NCBI GenBank assembly: GCA_964541755.1
Contig: CAZIRF010000041.1
Coordinates: 1 to 26,409 of the forward strand
Direction of reading: 5' to 3'
DNA from: CAZIRF01 sp964541755
GTDB taxonomy: Bacteria; Spirochaetota; Spirochaetia; Treponematales; Breznakiellaceae
DNA: 26,409 nt
Below the pieces are notes generated by a model. That model had not been told where the DNA came from. It searched no databases and was given only the letters and a program-made list of their open reading frames with translations. The position numbers and the translations under genes were made by a program. This document shows positions 1 to 5,744 of the stretch, piece after piece. Within the stretch, counting starts at the first letter, position 1; the number at the start of each line of letters is the position of its first letter.

Positions 1-31
1 TGGGTCCCCCAATTCGCCAAGGTAGCTTGAG

Positions 32-50
32 CTGCAGGCTTCTGGTTACT
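32..50 (+). repeat. Dispersed 19-base intergenic repeat, copy 1
   Basis: CTGCAGGCTTCTGGTTACT lies just beyond the 3' end of the DtxR-family gene. It matches copy 4 at 12493-12511 in 18 of 19 positions. Other copies lie at 5444-5462 and 12282-12300, both in reverse orientation. The sequence left of this copy is cut by the window edge, so a partner arm like that at 12.3 kb cannot be checked. Confidence 0.6.
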
Positions 51-411
51 AGCCTAGCCTCTCGGCAAGGGCTTTGAGTTTGGAGACCGTTTCGTCTGAT
101 ATGACATGCTCCATACGGCATCCATCCTCTTCGGCGACTTCCGGGCTTACCCCGACAATATTGCGCAGGAAGCCGGTGAGAAACTCGTGCTTTTCGCGGA
201 TGGCGGCGGCGCGTTCCCTGCCTGTATCGGTAATCATGACCCCTTGATAGCGCTCGTGTATGACAAAGCCGCGCTCTTCCAGTGCCTTGAGGGCGGTGAG
301 TACCGAGGGCTTCGATACCGAGAGCCGGCTGGCGATGTCGGTGACGCGAACGGGGCCTTCATCGGCGAGGAAGCTGACCATCTCCAGATAGTCTTCGAGT
401 GATTGGGTCAT
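49..411 (-). CDS. DtxR/MntR-family metal-dependent transcriptional regulator (short form)
   Basis: A 120-residue protein with an N-terminal winged helix-turn-helix (about residues 5-62; recognition-helix region SVSKPSVLTALKALEERGF) and the DtxR-type metal-binding and dimerisation helices (about 70-118). Aligned by eye to the family, D7 and E10 match the MntR N-terminal ligands, H75 the mid-domain histidine, and C98-x-x-E101-H102 the C-terminal ligand cluster. The Cys at 98 is DtxR-like, while D7/E10 are MntR-like. The C-terminal SH3/FeoA-like domain of full-length DtxR is absent, as in MntR. Such proteins repress Mn or Fe uptake genes when metal-loaded; no transporter lies in this window, so the target is unknown. 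It follows priA by 39 bases and appears to have its own promoter there. No Shine-Dalgarno precedes the ATG, and the -10 box sits 6 bases upstream, so a leaderless transcript is inferred. Confidence 0.88.
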   Translation of the reverse strand: MTQSLEDYLEMVSFLADEGPVRVTDIASRLSVSKPSVLTALKALEERGFVIHERYQGVMITDTGRERAAAIREKHEFLTGFLRNIVGVSPEVAEEDGCRMEHVISDETVSKLKALAERLG

Positions 412-417
412 TGCATC

Positions 418-446
418 AGAATACCGATATACCGTCGATTCTGCAA
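418..446 (-). promoter_or_regulatory. Promoter of the DtxR-family gene, apparently leaderless
   Basis: On the minus strand: -35 TTGCAG (446-441), 17-base spacer, -10 TATTCT (423-418), then GATGCA, then the ATG at 411. The predicted start of transcription falls on the A of the ATG. The AGAAT...ATTCT half-sites overlapping the -35 and -10 could be an autoregulatory operator (inference). Confidence 0.6.
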
Positions 447-450
447 GTCT

Positions 451-2463
451 CTAAAGGAGGGATACCGGATCCATGTCCACTTCGAGGTAGACGCCGGAGC
501 GCCGTGTCTGGCGGAAGCGGGCGAGGGTACGTGCCACCGGGCCGTGTATGCTCCCCATGCCCGCCGCCCGCACGATGAGGTGCATGCGCCAGTTGCCGGC
601 GATGCGGGAAAGGGGGCATTCGACTGGCCCCAGGATATCCGCCTCGCCGGGGAGGGCTGCTTCAAGCTCGAGGTTGAGCGCCCCGATAGTCTCCTCGCAG
701 CTTTCCTTGTCCTTGGCGCGGCAGACGATGCGGATGAGACGGGTGAATGGGGGGAACCCGGCAGCTTCCCGGGCTTCCAATTCATGCTGATAGAATCGCT
801 CCAAATCCAGTGCGCAGGCGAGCTGGATGGCGGCGGCCTCTGGCCGCCATGCCTGTACCAGAACGCGCCCGTCGGGGAAGAATCGGCCCGCCCTTCCGGC
901 CACCTGCACGATGAGCGAGAAGGTCCGCTCTGCGGCCCGAAAGTCCGGGAGCTGGAGGCCTGTATCGGCGAGGACAACACCCACGAGGCGAACTCCGGGG
1001 AAGTTGAGGCCCTTGGCGACCATCTGTGTACCCAAAAGGACATCTATCTCTCCGGCGCGGAATGCGTCCAGGGTGCCTTTGAGCTGATCCCGCTTGGTCG
1101 CCACATCGGTGTCAAGGCGCTTGATGCGCAACTTGGGGAAGCTGCGGGCCAATTCGTCCTCGACCATCTCGGTGCCGAAGCCGGTGAAGCCCGCCGCGAG
1201 GGACCCGCACTGGGGACAGCTGCGCGGGAGGGGGACAGAGTATCCGCAGTAGTGGCAGACGGCGCGGCTCATCGCCTTGTGCCAGGTGAGGGCGACTGAA
1301 CACTGCCGGCAGCGCAGCTCGAAGCCGCAGTCGGGGCAGGCGTAGAAGAGGTTGAAGCCGCGACGGTTGAGAAAGAGGATGCTCTGGCGGCCGGCGAGGG
1401 CCGTCTCGTGTATTTCTTCTTTTAGGCGCTGGCTCAAGGAGCCCTCGTCGCGGGAGAGCTTTACGATCTCGATAGCTGGCGGGGCGCCGCCGCTCAGGCG
1501 GCGGGTAAGGTCGAGGCGGGTGATGGTTCCCTCGGCCATGAGCTTCCAGGCCTCGACCGAGGGGGTGGCCGAGCCCATCAGCACCCGGGCTCCCTCGGTC
1601 TTGCTGCGGTACAGGGCTACCTGGCGGGCGTGGTAGCGCGGGGTGTTTCCGCTCTTGTAGGAACTGTCGTGCTCCTCGTCGATGATGACGAGCCCCAGTT
1701 TCCCGACCGGGGCAAAGATGGCACTGCGCGGGCCGGCGACAATGCGTGCCTCGCCGCGGCGTATGCGCTGCCACTCTGCCAGGCGCTGGCTCGCCGTCAG
1801 GTGCGAGTGGAGGGTGGCGCTCTGTGCCCCGAAGCGCTCCCGTATGGCCTCGATGACCTGGTGGGTAAGGGATATCTCCGGTACCAGGTAGATGACCGAC
1901 TTCCCCGCGGCCATGACCTCTTCTGCCGCACGTAGAAAGACCTCCGTCTTGCCCGATCCGGTTATCCCGTAGAGGTAGAACCAGGGATCGGCTGCCTTCG
2001 TGTCGGCCCCTTCGGCCGATCCCTCTTTGGCGGGGTCTTCGAGTATGGTTTTGAGGGCCGCTCTTTGCTCTTCGGAGAGGGGCAGGGGTTCGCGGGATAT
2101 CTCTATGTCTTCATCGAGGACGGCCGGCAGGGATATCTCGCGCTTGGCCGACGGTACCATGGCCGCGAGGGCCTCGCCGGGGGAGCAGAGGTAGTAGCCG
2201 GCTATCCAGCGTGCGAGGGCCGTCTCCTTTTCGCCAAAGAGGCTCTCCTTGTCAACGACCCTCATAAGGGTCTTGAGCTTGTCCGGCTCGATGTGATCGG
2301 GGACTTCCTCGTGACAGGCGACAATGTAGCCCAGGGCCTCGCGGCGGCCAAAGCTCGCCTTGACGCGCCGCCCGACGGCCACCTCCTGGCCCTCGCCGAC
2401 GAGGTAGGTAAAGCTCTCCATGAGGGGGACATCGAAGAGGACATCCACACAGCGTGTGCTCAC
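451..2463 (-). CDS. priA: Primosomal protein N' (replication restart helicase PriA)
   Basis: A 670-residue superfamily 2 DNA helicase that reloads the replisome at stalled or repaired forks. It has the N-terminal DNA-binding domain (about 1-115), Walker A GITGSGKT (166-173), Walker B DEEH (262-265), then the zinc-binding insertion between C376 and C419 with four CxxC pairs (CPDC, CRQC, CHYC, CPQC). The helicase C-lobe includes the LLGTQMVAKGLNFPGV and VQVAGRAGR motifs. A short polar insertion rich in Ala, Gly, Glu and Lys (about 145-160) precedes Walker A. The start is GTG and overlaps the TGA of the upstream gene as GTGA, implying translational coupling. Length and motif order are normal for PriA. 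Confidence 0.97.
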   Translation of the reverse strand: MSTRCVDVLFDVPLMESFTYLVGEGQEVAVGRRVKASFGRREALGYIVACHEEVPDHIEPDKLKTLMRVVDKESLFGEKETALARWIAGYYLCSPGEALAAMVPSAKREISLPAVLDEDIEISREPLPLSEEQRAALKTILEDPAKEGSAEGADTKAADPWFYLYGITGSGKTEVFLRAAEEVMAAGKSVIYLVPEISLTHQVIEAIRERFGAQSATLHSHLTASQRLAEWQRIRRGEARIVAGPRSAIFAPVGKLGLVIIDEEHDSSYKSGNTPRYHARQVALYRSKTEGARVLMGSATPSVEAWKLMAEGTITRLDLTRRLSGGAPPAIEIVKLSRDEGSLSQRLKEEIHETALAGRQSILFLNRRGFNLFYACPDCGFELRCRQCSVALTWHKAMSRAVCHYCGYSVPLPRSCPQCGSLAAGFTGFGTEMVEDELARSFPKLRIKRLDTDVATKRDQLKGTLDAFRAGEIDVLLGTQMVAKGLNFPGVRLVGVVLADTGLQLPDFRAAERTFSLIVQVAGRAGRFFPDGRVLVQAWRPEAAAIQLACALDLERFYQHELEAREAAGFPPFTRLIRIVCRAKDKESCEETIGALNLELEAALPGEADILGPVECPLSRIAGNWRMHLIVRAAGMGSIHGPVARTLARFRQTRRSGVYLEVDMDPVSLL

Positions 2464-2984
2464 GAGTGTCGGGCCGTATCCGAATGGCCGGCGTTAGCGC
2501 CTTCGGGGCCTGCAGCCCCTTCGAGGGCGGGGGCCAGGGCCTTGAGATTTTCCCAAGAGTGCCGTTTGAGGGCTGCGTCGAGAAGGAGTCGTGCGGGGTG
2601 GTGGATTTCGGTAAGGGCTGCCCCTCCCGGGCCTTCGACACAGCCAAAGCCCGGCTCCTCGCGCACGAGGATGATCCCCCGGGGCCCCGGACAGCCGGAA
2701 AAGGGTGGAACGTCCCGGGCCTCGACGAGGAGGCAATCGGTATCGAGATCCCTCCCGATGGCCTTTACCATGCGCGAGAGGAGCTCCCGTTCGTCTGTAT
2801 CAAGGGCGGGGCCCTCCGGTCGTGCGCTGGGGGGCGACACGACGATAAGGAGGAGGGCTTCGCCGCAGTCTATCGTCTCGGGTTCGGGGGCTAGTTCGGG
2901 CCGCAGGCTGTGGTGGCCGTTGCCCAGGGCGTCACAGATGGTGTGGATGGCCGCGTGGAGGCGCTCCCGCTCGCTTCGTTCCAT
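2460..2984 (-). CDS. Degenerate uracil-DNA-glycosylase-superfamily protein, probably non-catalytic
   Basis: 174 residues, not confidently assignable from sequence alone. The C-terminal part (about 126-150: EIHHPARLLLDAALKRHSWENLKAL) resembles the family 4 UDG ending, where HPS is followed by LLRDPSLKR and W..LK. Residues 43-77 (ALLLIVVSPPSARPEGP followed by ERELLSRMVKAIG) resemble the motif GEAPGxxED...PFVG.AG.LLD.ML, but the GEAPG-type active-site motif is gone. The four-cysteine Fe-S arrangement of family 4 is also not evident. I infer a UDG fold kept without normal catalysis. The ATG at 2984 is chosen because it lies 4 bases after the previous stop; a TTG at 3020 would overlap by 32 bases. 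No clear Shine-Dalgarno is seen. The stop overlaps the priA start, so a role linked to PriA or DNA repair is possible. Confidence 0.6.
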   Translation of the reverse strand: MERSERERLHAAIHTICDALGNGHHSLRPELAPEPETIDCGEALLLIVVSPPSARPEGPALDTDERELLSRMVKAIGRDLDTDCLLVEARDVPPFSGCPGPRGIILVREEPGFGCVEGPGGAALTEIHHPARLLLDAALKRHSWENLKALAPALEGAAGPEGANAGHSDTARHS

Positions 2985-2988
2985 GGGA

Positions 2989-3777
2989 TCAGTGTGCGTC
3001 GAAATGCCCCTTCGGGGCAAGGGGTTCGAGGCGGATATTCCCCGCCGCAGCGAGGCGGGGCCCCTTGATGGCGAGGACCCCCGAAAGCCCCTCTTCCCGC
3101 AATTGGGATTGCCACAGGTCGTTTACTGCAGTCTCGAGGTCTTCATCGCGCTTGATCCGGTTCCCAAGGGCCGTCGCAAGGGCATCGGCAATGGCCGCAT
3201 CCCGGTGGACGACGACGGCCGCATCCGCGTTCCCGAAGGAGAGCGAGGGCCCCACCCTGGCCGATGAGCAGGCGCAGCCCCAGGAACCCGGGGGAAGGAC
3301 GAGGGCGAGCTTGCCGCTCAGGGAGGAGAGCCCCGCATCGAGCCTCACGCGGAGCGGACTATCAGCCTTGAACCATATATCGCCCCCATTTTCCACCACG
3401 AGCTCCCCGATGGGGAAGCGGGCCATAAGTTCCCGGCCCAGGGCCTCCGCAATAGCCCCGGCGACCGCCGCCATGGGGCCGGTGCCGCTTGCGCGCGAGG
3501 CGATGAGCATGGCGCCAAGTGGGGCAGAGGCTTCTTCCGGGAAGTTTTCGAGGGGTTCGAGGGCCGTTTTGATGGCCGGATTGCCGGCGATGGCCCCTTC
3601 AAGGCGGGAACGGAGCCGTGCGAGGCTGTCGCGGGCCGCTGTTTCGAGTGCTTTTTGGTCGATTGACTGCCCTTCAACGGGACGCCAGCGCAGTTCGATG
3701 TCGCTCTCGCCCAGGGCCACCCGTGTGGAAATCAAGCGTTCACTCTCATCCTCGCGGTACGTGCGGCTGCAGAACAC
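2989..3777 (-). CDS. UPF0280 (COG2122, ApbE-like) protein of the anaerobic homocysteine module
   Basis: 262 residues of the UPF0280 family, which has an ApbE-like fold. Diagnostic stretches are SRASGTGPMAAVAGAIAEA (about 94-112), the VVENGGDIWF segment (about 126-135), and a C-terminal region ending in GNIRLEPL. Family members cluster with COG1900 and NIL-ferredoxin genes in methanogens and sulfate reducers and are implicated in making homocysteine from aspartate semialdehyde and sulfide; the exact biochemical role is unsettled. The start is GTG, three bases after the ferredoxin stop, without a strong ribosome binding site, so coupled translation is likely. The first residues (MFCSRTYRE) fit the usual family N-terminus. 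Confidence 0.85.
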   Translation of the reverse strand: MFCSRTYREDESERLISTRVALGESDIELRWRPVEGQSIDQKALETAARDSLARLRSRLEGAIAGNPAIKTALEPLENFPEEASAPLGAMLIASRASGTGPMAAVAGAIAEALGRELMARFPIGELVVENGGDIWFKADSPLRVRLDAGLSSLSGKLALVLPPGSWGCACSSARVGPSLSFGNADAAVVVHRDAAIADALATALGNRIKRDEDLETAVNDLWQSQLREEGLSGVLAIKGPRLAAAGNIRLEPLAPKGHFDAH

Positions 3778-3780
3778 GGC

Positions 3781-4191
3781 CTAGCCGAAGTCGAGGCTGA
3801 AGCAGGCCATGGGGCAGCTGGTGACGCAGAGCCCGCAGGCGGTGCACTTTTCACTCTCGACAACGAGTTCCCAGGTGGCGCGGTCCATGGCGAGGGCCCC
3901 GGAAAAACAGACCCCGGTGCAGGATCCGCAGTCGATGCAGCGGTCCTCCTGCCAGGAGAGTCTTTTTGAGACCGACACGCAGGAGACCCCCTGGGCCTCA
4001 AGCCAGACGACGGCCTGTTCGAGGGTTCCTTCATCGGCGTGCTCCATCTCGACAAGGAGGTTCCCCTCCTGCCCGGCGGAGATCTCTGCGCGCAGGATGT
4101 TTATCTTGATGTCCCAAGTCTTGACGATGTGCCAGAGAAGGGGCTGCGAGGTGGTTTCGGCACTGTAGTCGAGGACGTACTTCCGTTTCAT
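3781..4191 (-). CDS. NIL-domain / 2[4Fe-4S] ferredoxin of the homocysteine module
   Basis: 136 residues. Residues 1-75 form a NIL (ACT-like) domain. Residues 80-136 carry two complete [4Fe-4S] motifs: C85xxC88xxC91xxxC95 and C116xxC119xxC122xxxC126, the second followed by Pro. This fusion is the known partner of COG1900 proteins and presumably supplies electrons for the sulfur-transfer or reduction step that gives homocysteine. It is soluble, with no signal peptide or membrane segment. Its ATG overlaps the stop of the upstream COG1900 gene as ATGA, and the UPF0280 gene begins three bases after its stop, so all three are almost surely one translationally coupled unit. Confidence 0.93.
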   Translation of the reverse strand: MKRKYVLDYSAETTSQPLLWHIVKTWDIKINILRAEISAGQEGNLLVEMEHADEGTLEQAVVWLEAQGVSCVSVSKRLSWQEDRCIDCGSCTGVCFSGALAMDRATWELVVESEKCTACGLCVTSCPMACFSLDFG

Positions 4192-5399
4192 TCGAGACCC
4201 CCTGCCGTATCAAGGCCACCGGTCGATGAAAGTTGGCCGGGAGCATGAGTGCGGACGTCGAGCCCCTTGACCAGTCCGTTCTGAGGGAAGGCGCGCACCG
4301 GGGCATTCAAGATGAAGCTCCCGTCAATGACGCGCTTTTTGAGTTCGAGGGCTATTTCCCGTGCCGTACGCAGACTCGACAGGGAGGCTGTGCGCAGCTT
4401 CTTGCCGTTGAGTTCGATGCTCCCGGAGCGCAGATCCCGGTAGTTGACGGTTTTGAGGGCCGGGTGTCCGTCCTTGCCGTAGTCGCAGAGGGTCGTCTCG
4501 ATGTCCTGGTCGCGCACACTCACGTGCCAGGCGAGGTCCTCGTCGAGGATCGGAATTGCAATCCCCACCCCCATGTAGAGGCTAACCCCGTAGCGGTGGA
4601 AGAGGGCTGCACGTACCCAGCGGGTATCCATCTCTTTGGCATCGCCGACGAGCATGAGGGTTCCCGCATTCGACAGGGGAATATCGCGCCCGTTTCGGGG
4701 TTTTGCTGTAGTGAACTGGGTCCCGTGCCAGGCGACTTGCCCCTGGGCGCCGCCCAGAAAGACCGGCGTTCCCACCCCTATCGTGCGAAAGAGGGGGTCG
4801 TTGAGCAGGGGCGAGAGGCAGCCGGAGGTCGAGTAGTTGACGTTGAGGCAGCCGGGGAGGAGGGTCCCCATGTAGGTATGGAGGGTCTTGGTACCCGAAT
4901 TGGTCGCTGCCGGGTAATTTTGATACGCGTTGCGCGGGTTGCAGACGATGATCTCGTTGACCCGGTCCCTGTGAATCCAGGTGTCGATTTCGGTGCGCGG
5001 ATAACAGTCGGTTCCCTTGGCACTCGCCTGGAGGTGGACTTCATCGCCCCGTACAAGGCGCTCGAGTATGTGGGCCCCTCCCAGGGCCGGGTTATCCGGG
5101 TGAACCTCCGTGGCCCCCAAGTAGGCGTCGACTGCGGCGACGCCCCCTGCGGCAGGAACCCCGTCGAGGCTTATTCTCTCCATGCGTATGGGGGGCTCCG
5201 GATGGCCAAAGTTGATAAAAAAGCCCGATGAACACATGGCGCCGAAGGTTCCGGTAGTGACGACATCCACCTTTTTGGCCAGTTCGGCGGGTTTTAGCTC
5301 CCCGGACATCTGCGCCGCTTCTTCGGCGGTGACGACGACCGCCGTACCGGCGGCGAGTTTCGCATTTATCTCATCCCAGGATTTCTTCGTCTCGCTCAT
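4188..5399 (-). CDS. COG1900 / DUF39 homocysteine biosynthesis protein
   Basis: 403 residues of the COG1900 family, shown by genetics in Methanosarcina and Desulfovibrio to be needed for a pathway converting aspartate semialdehyde and sulfide to homocysteine without O-acylhomoserine. Recognisable conserved stretches are FGAMCSSGFFINFGHPEPP (52-70, with C56), ASAKGTDCYPRTEI (125-138, with C132), VCNPRNAYQNY (152-162) and the C184/C194 region. C56 and C132 lie in strongly conserved segments and are candidates for persulfide chemistry. The CBS domains found in some archaeal members are absent. There is no Shine-Dalgarno before the ATG; a -10 hexamer ends six bases upstream, so translation is probably leaderless. 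It heads the module. Confidence 0.9.
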   Translation of the reverse strand: MSETKKSWDEINAKLAAGTAVVVTAEEAAQMSGELKPAELAKKVDVVTTGTFGAMCSSGFFINFGHPEPPIRMERISLDGVPAAGGVAAVDAYLGATEVHPDNPALGGAHILERLVRGDEVHLQASAKGTDCYPRTEIDTWIHRDRVNEIIVCNPRNAYQNYPAATNSGTKTLHTYMGTLLPGCLNVNYSTSGCLSPLLNDPLFRTIGVGTPVFLGGAQGQVAWHGTQFTTAKPRNGRDIPLSNAGTLMLVGDAKEMDTRWVRAALFHRYGVSLYMGVGIAIPILDEDLAWHVSVRDQDIETTLCDYGKDGHPALKTVNYRDLRSGSIELNGKKLRTASLSSLRTAREIALELKKRVIDGSFILNAPVRAFPQNGLVKGLDVRTHAPGQLSSTGGLDTAGGLE

Positions 5400-5405
5400 T
5401 GCATC

Positions 5406-5434
5406 GTTATAGAAGAAAGTCCCCGTTTCGGCAA
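5406..5434 (-). promoter_or_regulatory. Promoter of the homocysteine module, apparently leaderless
   Basis: Minus strand: -35 TTGCCG (5434-5429), 17-base spacer, -10 TATAAC (5411-5406), then GATGCA and the ATG at 5399. The six bases between the -10 and the ATG are identical to those of the DtxR-family gene. Transcription should start at or next to the A of the ATG. Confidence 0.6.
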
Positions 5435-5443
5435 GGCGTGGTT

Positions 5444-5462
5444 AGTAAGCGGAAGCCTGCAG
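5444..5462 (-). repeat. Dispersed 19-base intergenic repeat, copy 2
   Basis: The minus strand reads CTGCAGGCTTCCGCTTACT, differing from copy 4 at two positions. It lies just upstream of the homocysteine-module promoter. No inverted partner is evident nearby. Confidence 0.5.
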
Positions 5463-5744
5463 GTGGCGAAAACAGGCAGGTTCAGGTATCGACTTTGGCC
5501 TGGTTCAATAAAAAAATAAAAAAATACAGAAAGAAATTTTACAAATTTGTCAATAACTTTTAATTCCATTATTGATAGGGAAATAGGTGATTTTTACCTT
5601 CCAGTGGAAGAGCTTTTGGAGATTTGCTTGCAGTCGACCGCTCCATGATACTGGATTCTGTCGCCTTTCGATGCCGCGTCGCGGTGGCGATACAGCGTGC
5701 GGGGCTCCCATCGGGATACCCGTTCTACAGAGGGAGTGGTATTC
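5463..5744. other. Intergenic region between divergent homocysteine module and mcp1
   Basis: The stretch 5508-5580 is strongly A+T-rich (A and T runs) compared with the surrounding GC-rich DNA. It probably acts as a promoter or upstream-element region for the flanking transcripts. No coding sequence, RNA gene or terminator was recognised. Confidence 0.5.
5624..5652 (+). promoter_or_regulatory. Possible sigma-70-type promoter for the chemoreceptor genes
   Basis: TTGCTT (5624-5629), 17-base spacer, GATACT (5647-5652). The match is moderate; it would give a leader of about 85 bases. I saw no convincing sigma-28 (flagellar) promoter here. Confidence 0.3.

Noticed and set aside
3359..3371. Copy of the CTATCAGCCTTGA motif inside the UPF0280 gene as a regulatory site
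   Set aside because: It encodes conserved-looking protein sequence (FKADSP) and may be present for coding reasons; no separate function is claimed.
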